Part shown: in pieces, positions 37,187 to 45,786 of the stretch
How positions within the stretch are numbered: the first letter of the stretch is position 1
How the letters are laid out: every line of letters begins with the position of its first letter
NCBI GenBank assembly: GCA_903881085.1
Contig: CAIRSA010000337.1
Coordinates: forward strand, 1-46,138
DNA from: an uncultured Acidobacteriia bacterium
GTDB taxonomy: Bacteria; Acidobacteriota; Terriglobia; Bryobacterales; Bryobacteraceae
Direction of reading: 5' to 3'
DNA length: 46,138 nucleotides
Position numbers and translations under genes: made by a program
Notes under the pieces: model-generated
Database searches by the model: none
The model's input: the letters and a program-made list of their open reading frames with translations, nothing else
Told to the model about the DNA's origin: nothing

Positions 37187-37486
37187 TTATCCGCCGAGAA
37201 GTCCTTCGATATCCCTGCTGCCTCGCATTACGTGAAGAATAAGCGCCTCTTCCCCTTGCAAGCGATAAACGATGACATACTCGCCTACCGGCAAACTTCG
37301 AAGCCCAGAACGTAGGTCGGAATCGCGACGACGGCCAAGCCTTGGTTGACGCCCCAGAAGCCAAATACTTCCAGTAATAGCATCAATCAGACGATTTGCG
37401 ATTTCAGTGCTGTTGCTTTGACAGGCAACAAAGAGCCAGATGGCATCAAGCTCAGCTTCCGCCTCAGTGGAAAGGCGGACGGCCAT
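37187..37486 (-). CDS. parE: RelE/ParE-family toxin
   Basis: A 99-residue ParE-like protein: LSTEAEAELDAIWLFVACQS at the N-terminus, a central helix, and the beta-strand core LRSLPVGEYVIVYRLQGE followed by LILHVMRGSRDIEGLL. ParE toxins inhibit DNA gyrase while RelE cousins cut mRNA; the sequence fits ParE better by its GEYVIVYR strand. It starts inside the stop of the upstream antitoxin gene (TGATG), so the pair is translationally coupled. It sits at the left edge of the DGR/STAND region. Confidence 0.87.
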   Translation of the reverse strand: MAVRLSTEAEAELDAIWLFVACQSNSTEIANRLIDAITGSIWLLGRQPRLGRRRDSDLRSGLRSLPVGEYVIVYRLQGEEALILHVMRGSRDIEGLLGG

Positions 37487-37767
37487 CAGGGTGTATTCCC
37501 TTCGGCGGAAAGCCTGGCCAATCCCCGGCGCTTGATACGGCCGGCAAGTTGAGCTGCATCATCATCGCTGGCGATTGTCAAACCTTCGCCGCGAGCAAGG
37601 GACGCCTCAGCCTGATCGACGGCGGCGAGTATCTCTGCACGCCTTCGTTCCTGCCGCTCCCAGAGGAGCATCGCCTCGTGCAGGGCATCTTCCTGACGGG
37701 CGAAACGGCCGCTGTCCACGGCGGAGCGGACAAACGCTTCCTGGTCGGCGGTGAGTTGTACTTCCAT
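37486..37767 (-). CDS. parD: ParD-family antitoxin
   Basis: A 93-residue antitoxin starting MEVQLTADQEAFVRSAVDSG, a ribbon-helix-helix N-terminus of ParD type. A helical toxin-binding tail (LLWERQERRRAEILAAVDQA) follows. The ATG at 37767 has GAGAGG 9 nt upstream; an ATG seven codons earlier (37788) is a less likely start. It should bind its own promoter and neutralise the ParE toxin. Its promoter would lie in the short gap before the divergent SIR2-NACHT gene at 37849, so the two transcripts begin within about 80 bp of each other. Confidence 0.82.
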   Translation of the reverse strand: MEVQLTADQEAFVRSAVDSGRFARQEDALHEAMLLWERQERRRAEILAAVDQAEASLARGEGLTIASDDDAAQLAGRIKRRGLARLSAEGNTP

Positions 37768-37848
37768 GTATCCTGTCCTCTCTTTCATACTACCTGATCC
37801 AGAGCAAGATTCAAGCGGGTTTGTATTGGGGATGGTTATACTGACTGC

Positions 37849-40728
37849 ATGGCGCTTGCGATTCCCCCGGAGTTATTCGACGAGTTCAAACGAGACAATG
37901 TTGTTTTGTTTTTGGGTGCGGGGGTGTCGGGCGGGAGCCTGCCGGGTTGGGGCGGGCTGTTGGAGGAGATGATTGTCCTAGGCAAACTCGGCAAGAACGC
38001 GGCGAGAGACCTTCGCCGCCTGCTCAAGGAAAACAATTACTTGGTTGCAGCGCAGGCTATTCGCGCTGAACTTGGGGCGAATGATTACCGTATTATCCTG
38101 ACAGGCATGTTGGGCGCTGAAACAGTCAAGCCGAATGCACGCCATGAAATGATCGCCGGGCTGAAACCTCAAATTCTTATTACAACCAACTTTGACACAC
38201 TGATTGAGCGATTATTCGACGATCCCATTGTTGTTACCCCACGCGATCACTTTGAGATGAACGATACATCGAGAAAATCGTCGACCAGGATCCTGAAATT
38301 GCATGGCGATATCCACAAGGCCGAGACGCTGATTTTCACAAAATCGGATTACAGTCACCTGATTCATGGGGATATTGGGACGCGCAACGTTCTTATCAGG
38401 ATCTTCGCAAACCATACGGTTCTCTTTGTGGGTTGCAGTCTGACCGATCCGGACATTCTTCACCTACTCGATTCGCTCAGCGTGGCGAGTAACGGCTGCG
38501 GCAAAAGGCATTACGCGCTGGTCGACATCGCTAAGATGAACCCGTATGTGCGGAAGGACTTGAAAGACAGCTATAACATCGAAGCCTTCGGCGGGGATCT
38601 GGCGGGCAAATATCCGGACATTGATGAACTGCTGCGCGAACTCCAAAAGGCCAAGCTGGCTTGCGCCACGCCATTGCCTGACACGAAAGACATCCGAGGC
38701 CTGCTGGAAGCGGCAGGGTACACGGTGGCGTCGGGCGCGCCTTCGCCTGTGCACCTGGAGTTCCACTGCACTCGCGCGCAACGGAACCAGACCGAAACCG
38801 TTGGTGTGAGGTACCTACCGGATGGGGACCGACTGATGTTTGACGACGCGCGGGGCGAATTGACGGTGGCAGCATTTCTGGACCAGCTGGTGGACGCGTT
38901 GCGCCCTTATGCGCAGCGTATCCGCACCGAATACGAAAAGGATGGGATTCGCGGCTTGGCCGTCGAACTGGAAGTGCAGGACAAGCCGGACTCCGCTATC
39001 GAAGACCGCGCGCCGCTGCAGAGGCGTTTAGAAGCGTTTCTGAACGACCGGCAGATCAATCTGCTGACCCTGCTGGGCGACTTTGGCAGCGGCAAATCGT
39101 GGCTTTGCCGCAAGCTGGTTGCCGAACCCATCGGCAGCCGCATTCCCCTTCTGGTGCGGCTGGAACAGTACCAGGACAAAGAGGGCATTTGGGAGTTTCT
39201 GGCGAGGATGGTGAAGTCCACGGTCCACACGTTGCAGCGCCTGAACAAAGAGGGGCGGCTGCTGCTGATTCTGGATGGCTTCGACGAGATGACCCGCGCG
39301 GCGGGCGAATACAAGTACGCGGTGGATGACTTCAACCGGATTCAGAACCTTGTGAACGGCGCGCCGCTGGCCAAGGTGCTGGTAACCTGCCGCACTGCGT
39401 ACTTCAAGAAGCAGGAAGAGGAGGACAAAATCCTGCGCGGAGCGCGGCACACGGGGGCGGCAATCGAACTAAACAAAAGTTCGCAGGCCGTTTACCTGAG
39501 CCTGTTTGAGAGACCGCAGATTCTGGCGGCGTTGAAGGGCCGGCATAAGGACGGGGACAGCTTGTGCGGGAGGCTGGAACAAATTGAAAGTGTATGGAAC
39601 TTGGCTCGGCGGCCGATTCTGCTCGACATGATTGCGGAAAATATCAACCGGCTGAAGGACATTGGCGACCTGAACCTGGCCACGCTCTATGCCAGCAATC
39701 ATCAGCGCCTGCTGGAGCGCAGGAAGCAGACTATCGATGTCCCACTGCATGACAGCATTATTGAGGATCTGGCGTGGCATTTGCAGAGCAGGCCGAACCA
39801 GTCGATTCCGGTGAAGGAGTTGGGGGCATGGCTCAAAAGAATTCTCAAAGCGGATGAGGATTTCCAGAGGATTGAGGAGGCAGTGCGGACAGATGGTTTT
39901 CTGGGGCGCGATTCGGAGGGCAACTACGAGTTCGGGCATCCTTCCTTGCGGGAGTTTCCGGTGGCGCGGCGGCTGGCCGGTCTTTTGAAGGACGGCAAGG
40001 CGAAGAGCATGCGGCTGAGCGACGCGATTCTGCGGTTTGTGTACGCGATGCTGGCGGTGGAGCCGATCTACCGCATTGAAGAGCGGGACGGCATGGTGCT
40101 GGTGCCGAAGGGGCCGTTTCTCTATGGCGATGGCGAAGAGGCATGCGTGGACGACTCCATTGTGGACGACTTCTGGTTCGATCGTCATCCGGTTACCAAC
40201 GAACAGTTTCTGCAATTCCTTAAGAAGCACGGGAAGAAAGAGGAGTGGCTGGACCATGATGCCAGCGAGATCAAAAAAGGCCTGAAGCTTAAGCCGGAGT
40301 TCAAGAATCATCCCGTGACGGGGGTTAGCTGGTTTGGCGCTACGGCCTTCGCCGAGGCGGCCGGAAAGCAGTTGCCTACGGAGCAACAGTGGGAGAAGGC
40401 GGCGCGGGGGATCGATGGGAGAGTTTATCCTTGGGGCGAGGCGTTTGATTCGGCAAGGTGCAACACTCGTGAAAGCGGGAGGAATAGCACGAGCATCGTC
40501 GGAGAGATCGGTGAGAAGGGCCGCTCGCCTTTTGGGGCCGAGGATATGGCCGGGAATGTGTTTGAATGGACGAGCAGCAAGTATCAACCCGATCGCGATT
40601 GGTGCGTGGTGCGCGGGGGCTCGTGGTACAACGCTCGACGCGGCGCCGCCTGCGCCTACCGCGACTACGCCCCGCCCGGTAACCGGGGCTACAAGCTCGG
40701 GTTCCGTTGTTCCAGGACCAAAACTTAA
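37849..40728 (+). CDS. DGR target protein 1: SIR2-NACHT-FGE-sulfatase with hypervariable C-terminus
   Basis: A 959-residue protein. Residues ~15-250 form a defence-type SIR2 domain: GAGVS (23-27), TTNFD (112-116), catalytic H152 in LHGD, and GCSLTDPD (195-202). Residues ~275-390 are an unassigned linker. A NACHT/STAND ATPase follows: P-loop GDFGSGKSW (410-418), Walker B LLLILDGFDEM (471-481) and LVTCRTAYF (511-519), then a helical arm. From ~745 there is an FGE-sulfatase/C-type-lectin-like domain (LPTEQQWEKAARG, YPWGEAF, AGNVFEWTSS). The last ~40 residues (920-957) are variable region VR1. By family, SIR2 would consume NAD+ after NACHT oligomerisation; the lectin-like tail would be the sensor. 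The role is inferred. Confidence 0.93.
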   Translation: MALAIPPELFDEFKRDNVVLFLGAGVSGGSLPGWGGLLEEMIVLGKLGKNAARDLRRLLKENNYLVAAQAIRAELGANDYRIILTGMLGAETVKPNARHEMIAGLKPQILITTNFDTLIERLFDDPIVVTPRDHFEMNDTSRKSSTRILKLHGDIHKAETLIFTKSDYSHLIHGDIGTRNVLIRIFANHTVLFVGCSLTDPDILHLLDSLSVASNGCGKRHYALVDIAKMNPYVRKDLKDSYNIEAFGGDLAGKYPDIDELLRELQKAKLACATPLPDTKDIRGLLEAAGYTVASGAPSPVHLEFHCTRAQRNQTETVGVRYLPDGDRLMFDDARGELTVAAFLDQLVDALRPYAQRIRTEYEKDGIRGLAVELEVQDKPDSAIEDRAPLQRRLEAFLNDRQINLLTLLGDFGSGKSWLCRKLVAEPIGSRIPLLVRLEQYQDKEGIWEFLARMVKSTVHTLQRLNKEGRLLLILDGFDEMTRAAGEYKYAVDDFNRIQNLVNGAPLAKVLVTCRTAYFKKQEEEDKILRGARHTGAAIELNKSSQAVYLSLFERPQILAALKGRHKDGDSLCGRLEQIESVWNLARRPILLDMIAENINRLKDIGDLNLATLYASNHQRLLERRKQTIDVPLHDSIIEDLAWHLQSRPNQSIPVKELGAWLKRILKADEDFQRIEEAVRTDGFLGRDSEGNYEFGHPSLREFPVARRLAGLLKDGKAKSMRLSDAILRFVYAMLAVEPIYRIEERDGMVLVPKGPFLYGDGEEACVDDSIVDDFWFDRHPVTNEQFLQFLKKHGKKEEWLDHDASEIKKGLKLKPEFKNHPVTGVSWFGATAFAEAAGKQLPTEQQWEKAARGIDGRVYPWGEAFDSARCNTRESGRNSTSIVGEIGEKGRSPFGAEDMAGNVFEWTSSKYQPDRDWCVVRGGSWYNARRGAACAYRDYAPPGNRGYKLGFRCSRTKT
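40605..40720 (+). repeat. DGR variable region VR1
   Basis: Aligns without gaps to the template repeat at a fixed offset of 1660 (40605 to 42265). Of 33 template adenines 18 differ here (11 A-to-G, 4 A-to-C, 3 A-to-T). Only 2 of 83 non-adenine sites differ, both T-to-G, opposite 42346 and 42355. The changes fall in solvent-type positions of the lectin fold (Y927, A929, R930, R931, G932, D939, Y940, A941, G944, G947, Y948), while the scaffold RGGSW, AACAYR and GFRCS is kept. Confidence 0.97.
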
Positions 40729-40802
40729 CCCTTTTCACTTTTCTCTTTTAGCCTTTACACTCCTTTAACGAGCCCTTTGCTTAGTGATATACTGCACCGG
40801 GT

Positions 40803-40830
40803 GCAGGGCGGAGCCCTGCCGGAATTTTTT
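40803..40830 (+). terminator. Hairpin after target gene 1
   Basis: A 7-bp stem GCAGGGC/GCCCTGC (40803-40809 with 40813-40819) with a 3-nt loop, followed after CGGAA by a T-run. The same stem follows target gene 2 at 42579-42596. It may terminate transcription, act as the cis hairpin that some DGRs need near the variable region, or be a dispersed repeat. Confidence 0.6.
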
Positions 40831-41190
40831 TGGGGGGTGACAGACAGTAGATGGCATCGAAGGAGAACGTACTCACGCTGACAGACGACTTCATCAAGTG
40901 GTTCCTTCCAAAAATCGAAAACTTTCCCCGCAATTACAAGTTTCTGTTCGGGGACCGGCTGGTCCAGATCCAACTCGACCTTTTGGAAAATCTGATTGAG
41001 GCGTATTACCGAAAAGACAAACTGAACAATCTGCGTGCGGCAAACATCGAGATTGAAAAGCTACGTCACCTGATGAAGATAAGCGCAGCCATGAAATTCA
41101 TGACGCTGTCCCAACTGGAGTTCGCCACTCGGGCGCTGAATAACATTGGTTCGTTGGTGGGCGGGTGGATTCGCCAGCAGGAGGGGAACC

Positions 41191-42261
<1,071 letters not shown>

Positions 42262-42263
42262 TT

Positions 42264-42380
42264 CCGTGGTGCGCGGGGGCTCGTGGAACAACAATCAACA
42301 CAACGCCGCCTGCGCCTACCGCAACAACAACCCGCCCGATAACCGTAACAACAATATCGGGTTCCGTTGTTCCAAGACAA
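42264..42380 (+). repeat. DGR template repeat (TR)
   Basis: A 117-bp template that matches VR1 (from 42265) and VR2 (from 42264) without gaps. It holds 33 adenines, concentrated in 11 AAC/AAT codons when read in the VR frame, the codon type that can diversify widely without giving stops. It starts directly after the RT stop. The 3' end shares GGGTTCCGTTGTTCC with both VRs. It then departs from both in the same way from 42375 on, which fits an IMH*/IMH boundary, where homing starts. Confidence 0.97.
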
Positions 42381-42514
42381 CGCTAACCTCCGGCCCGCAT
42401 GCGGCGGAGGACGCCGGATGGCCGCTGTTCATGGACGGCGGCCGGGTGCTTGAGCGATGTCCAGGCGGCGTGCCCTGTCTGGCGCTAATATTGGGGCTGG
42501 ACGAATATTGCTGC
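42381..42514 (+). other. Structured spacer downstream of TR
   Basis: Non-coding, with several potential hairpins. CCTCCG (42387-42392) pairs with CGGAGG (42405-42410) around the palindrome CCGCATGCGG. GGCCGC (42420-42425) pairs with GCGGCC (42438-42443). AATATT at 42487-42492 can pair with AATATT at 42504-42509. In studied DGRs, RNA next to the TR is structured and primes cDNA synthesis; this may be its counterpart. The open frame crossing TR and this region is not taken as a gene. Confidence 0.6.
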
Positions 42515-42558
42515 GCCCGGTGGCGGGCCGGGGTTCCGGTTGGCCGCCGGGCTTTTTT
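42515..42558 (+). terminator. Rho-independent terminator of the avd-RT-TR transcript
   Basis: A 10-bp stem with one G-U pair (42515-42524 with 42543-42552, GCCCGGTGGC and GCCGCCGGGC), an 18-nt loop and TTTTTT at 42553-42558. It gives the DGR transcript a defined 3' end about 180 nt beyond the TR. Confidence 0.85.
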
Positions 42559-42566
42559 ATGCGAGG

Positions 42567-42596
42567 AAAAATTTTCCGGCAGGGCTGCCGCCCTGC
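42567..42596 (-). terminator. Hairpin after target gene 2
   Basis: On the - strand, GCAGGGC pairs with GCCCTGC around a GGCA loop (42579-42596), followed by CGGAAAA and five T's (42571-42567). It has the same stem and the same distance (about 84 nt) from its VR as the hairpin behind target gene 1. It faces the DGR terminator, separating the convergent transcripts. Confidence 0.65.
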
Positions 42597-42672
42597 ACCC
42601 GCTTGTTTTTCCTTCTTGGTTCAGGCAGCTCGTTGATAGAGTGAAAAGGGTAAAAGAAAAAAGTGAAAAGGG

Positions 42673-45600
42673 TTAAATTTTGGTCCTGGAACAACGGAAC
42701 CCGATATCGTCGTCACGGCTATCGGGCGGGCTGTCGTCGCGGTAGGCGCAGGCGGCGTAGTGCTGATTGTAGTTCCACGAGCCCCCGCGCACCACGGGGT
42801 CTTTGTCATCCTTGGCCCACTGACTGGATGCCCACTCCCAAACGTTTCCAGACATGTCATTAGCGCCGTAGGGTGAGCGGCCATCCGGGTAGGATTCGAC
42901 GTCCGTTGTTTGAGTTTTCTTTCTGCCGCTTTCCTCTGTGTTGCATTTCTTCGAATCGAACTCTTCACCCCACGGATACTGGCGGCCATCAATGCCTCGT
43001 GCGGCCTTTTCCCATTGTTGCTCCGTGGGCAATTGCTTCTTCATCTCCTTCGCATAGGCTGTAGCCGCGTGCCAGCTGATGCCAACCACCGGGTGGCGTT
43101 CAAAGCCTGGCTCAATTTCGAATTCGTTACCGGATTTCTTAATGCGGCTCCGCTCATGATGCACCCACTCGGCGAGCTCCTTTTGGCGTGTATTCTTGAC
43201 ATCGTTCAAAAATGCGCAGAAGTCCTGATTGGTCACCGGATACCGATCGATTTCGAAGTCCTTTTCGATGGCGACGACTCTGGGGCCATCGGGTTCCTGG
43301 CCATAGAGGAACTGGCCGGCGGGGACCTTCACCATGCCGTCTTCCTCTTGGATCTGGTACAAATCCAGATTCAGCGCCAGGTAGTGGACGAAGCGGGCGA
43401 TGGCGTTGGTGAGGGGCATATCCGCAGGCGCGGAGTTTGTTCGAAGCTGTTCCAGAAGCCGCCTGGCCACCAGGAACTCCTGCAGGGAATAGTGGGCGAA
43501 ATGAAACACATCGCCGCCATGCCGCGTGAGGTATCCGCCCGATTGTAAGCGCGTCTCCAACTCCTCCGTGTCCTCCACCTGGAACTGCTGCCGGATTTTG
43601 GGAGGGAATTCTTCAAAGTGAATATCCTTGCGGCCATTGCGCTGCATCTGCCAGGCCAGGTCTTCCATGAAGGTCCGGCGCTGCTCTTCGGAAAGGATAC
43701 CGGCATCGTCCCTGGCTTGCCGCCTCAACATGTGGGCAATCCACTCTTCGTAAAGAATTGCCAGGTTGAGTGCGCCGGCTGTGCCTTTGCCCCAGATTTC
43801 CGGCAGCACCAGGGCCAGCACGGCCGCGGTCATGGGCCGGGCCGCCAACTCGAGGACTTGTGCATTATCGAAGATCTCCTGCCAGCGGCTTTCGGCCTGA
43901 CCTTCGAACACGTGCTGCAAGGCGGTCCTGATGCGCGGCTCGTCGAAGGGGTTGAGGAGCGCCAGGCGGCGATCCTCTTTCCCATGGAAATCGATGCGGT
44001 CTTTCTCTTGCGGTTCATACTGAACGCCCACCACGTTCTTTTCTTCCGTGCTGCTCTTGAAGTAGGCCGAGCGGCAGGTGACGAGGATCTTTCCATCCGG
44101 GTTATTGGAAAGAAGGCCTTCGATGAGGGTGAAGTTCGCCACCCCGGAGCCGGAAACCAGGGTGTTGCGCCCCATTTCATCGAAGCCATCCAGAATCAGA
44201 AGCAACCGGCCTTGTTTGCGCAGGCAGTCGAAGGCAGGCTTGCTCATTCCGATTTTCGCGATCGCTTCGTTAATCGCGGCATCCAGGTTTCCGCCCCTGG
44301 CATCGCGCAGCCTGATCAGAATGGGAAGCAAGTCTGCACTCATTGGCTGGCCGCTCGCAAGCCGCTCGCAGAGCCATGTCTTGCCCATTCCGAAATCGCC
44401 GAGTATCGCCAGTAGGCGGACGTTGGGATCGGCCAGCCATTGCGACAGGTAGCGATCGAGCGGCTGCGGTGGTTCCGAAGCGCCGGTTGCGGTCTCGCCG
44501 GTCACGTCCAGTTCAACGAAGCCTTTCGCGGCGGCGCCGGAAGCGTACTCCAGTTGGAGCTTATTGCGATAGGCAGTGCAATCGAAGATCCGGTCAGTAA
44601 ACTGGCTACGCGTATATGTGGTGAATTGCAGGGTCCTGGCGGCATCTTGCATTGACGGTGTATCGCCGTCCGGAATAAGCAGAATGGGCTGGCCAATTTG
44701 TTTGTGGGCTGATTGCCACAGATCACGCAGGGCCTGCAATTGCGGTTGAGTTGGAACCGCTGCCATGGCGATGACCCAACCCTGGACGCGCGTTCTGTTC
44801 GCCGCGTATTGTATTTCGAATAAGTAGAAGCCATCGCCGGGGGTGCAACGATTGATCAGGTAGCCATGGGCGGCTAGCAGTTCTTCGATCTCGTGTTTGT
44901 CTGGCAGGGGGAGTGCAGGCGCGGGCGTGGCTTTCGCGGTGGGCTTGTGGGTCAGGAGTTCGGTGAGGAAGGCTTCGATGTCGGGGTGATCGTCGCTGGC
45001 ATCGTCGCCGAAGATGTTGATGCCATAGGTGGACTGGAAATCGTCCTTTTCAATGGCGTTCATGCCGTGGGTCTTCATGAGCGCGAAGTGCTCGGAGGTT
45101 TTGCTGCCGGAGATGGAGCGCAGCCAGTCGAGGAATTGCAACATGTCCGGATCGGTGAGGCTGCAGCCGAGAAAGAGGATGGAACGGGTGCTGAACTGGC
45201 TGTGGAGAAAGCTTTTGAGCCCGGTGTTGTTGTATATGAGGCGGCAGTAATCGTGCTTGGTGAGGACGAGGTCTTCGATGTCGTCGATATCGCCATGCAC
45301 TTTAACGACGGCGAATTGGCCGGTGGCGGCGAGGTCCGCCAGAGCCTCTTCGCGTGTGTGAGTGTATTTGGTTGGGGCTATTCCGGTTACTTTGTTCCAG
45401 GCCGACTCCAGAAGTTTGTCGAAATTGGTTGTCAGGATGGAGCGGAAGCCGGCCTGGGCGATTAAATCGTGCTTGCGGTTGGGGCCTTTTGCGGGAGACT
45501 GAAATGTTTTGCGGAAATATTGGTTGAAGTGGTTGTCTTTTAGTTTACTTTTCAGCGCCGCGGCAGCGATCAGAAGCTTTTTTTCGCCGATCAGTTGTTG

Positions 45601-45786
45601 GATGCGTTCGATGTCCGCTGGCTCAGGGGCGAGGTCGTAATCGATGGCGTCCTGCAGCATGTCTGTCAGCAATTTGCCCCAGAGCGGAAGTTCAGGACAG
45701 GAGACTCCGGCGCCTGCGAATAATACGAGTCCGAATTTGGGGTCCTGGTATTTTTCGATCAGTTTTTTCGGAATTTTGAGCGGCAT
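42673..45786 (-). CDS. DGR target protein 2: SIR2-NACHT-FGE-sulfatase with hypervariable C-terminus
   Basis: A 1037-residue paralogue of target 1. SIR2 domain: GAGVS (25-29), TTNFD (119-123), H164 in VHGD, and GCSLTDPD (207-214). A linker of ~150 residues follows, longer than in target 1. NACHT: GDFGMGKTW (463-471), Walker B LLLILDGFDEM (528-538) and ILVTCRSAYF. Then a helical arm with AHYSLQEFLVARRLLEQL, and an FGE-sulfatase domain (PVTNQDFCAFLNDV, LPTEQQWEKAARG, SGNVWEWASS) ending in VR2 (~997-1036). The start at 45786 aligns the N-terminus with target 1; a longer frame from 45894 adds 36 unlikely residues. It is convergent with the DGR cassette. Confidence 0.93.
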   Translation of the reverse strand: MPLKIPKKLIEKYQDPKFGLVLFAGAGVSCPELPLWGKLLTDMLQDAIDYDLAPEPADIERIQQLIGEKKLLIAAAALKSKLKDNHFNQYFRKTFQSPAKGPNRKHDLIAQAGFRSILTTNFDKLLESAWNKVTGIAPTKYTHTREEALADLAATGQFAVVKVHGDIDDIEDLVLTKHDYCRLIYNNTGLKSFLHSQFSTRSILFLGCSLTDPDMLQFLDWLRSISGSKTSEHFALMKTHGMNAIEKDDFQSTYGINIFGDDASDDHPDIEAFLTELLTHKPTAKATPAPALPLPDKHEIEELLAAHGYLINRCTPGDGFYLFEIQYAANRTRVQGWVIAMAAVPTQPQLQALRDLWQSAHKQIGQPILLIPDGDTPSMQDAARTLQFTTYTRSQFTDRIFDCTAYRNKLQLEYASGAAAKGFVELDVTGETATGASEPPQPLDRYLSQWLADPNVRLLAILGDFGMGKTWLCERLASGQPMSADLLPILIRLRDARGGNLDAAINEAIAKIGMSKPAFDCLRKQGRLLLILDGFDEMGRNTLVSGSGVANFTLIEGLLSNNPDGKILVTCRSAYFKSSTEEKNVVGVQYEPQEKDRIDFHGKEDRRLALLNPFDEPRIRTALQHVFEGQAESRWQEIFDNAQVLELAARPMTAAVLALVLPEIWGKGTAGALNLAILYEEWIAHMLRRQARDDAGILSEEQRRTFMEDLAWQMQRNGRKDIHFEEFPPKIRQQFQVEDTEELETRLQSGGYLTRHGGDVFHFAHYSLQEFLVARRLLEQLRTNSAPADMPLTNAIARFVHYLALNLDLYQIQEEDGMVKVPAGQFLYGQEPDGPRVVAIEKDFEIDRYPVTNQDFCAFLNDVKNTRQKELAEWVHHERSRIKKSGNEFEIEPGFERHPVVGISWHAATAYAKEMKKQLPTEQQWEKAARGIDGRQYPWGEEFDSKKCNTEESGRKKTQTTDVESYPDGRSPYGANDMSGNVWEWASSQWAKDDKDPVVRGGSWNYNQHYAACAYRDDSPPDSRDDDIGFRCSRTKI
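42681..42797 (-). repeat. DGR variable region VR2
   Basis: In inverted orientation to the TR, position p of the TR pairs with 85061-p. It differs from the TR at 12 of 33 adenines (9 A-to-G, 2 A-to-T, 1 A-to-C) and at none of the 84 other positions. Encoded changes relative to the template are N-to-Y twice, N-to-D five times and N-to-S twice, plus K-to-R near the end; H and Q of the template are unchanged. Confidence 0.97.

Noticed and set aside
37849..40728. A functional formylglycine-generating enzyme or iron-dependent EgtB-like enzyme
   Set aside because: The C-terminal fold matches, but its active-site face is the DGR-variable segment and it is fused to SIR2-NACHT, so binding is more likely than catalysis.
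42264..42797. TR and VR2 as a CRISPR-like or simple inverted repeat
   Set aside because: Only adenine positions differ, the copies lie in coding context, and there are no regularly spaced units.
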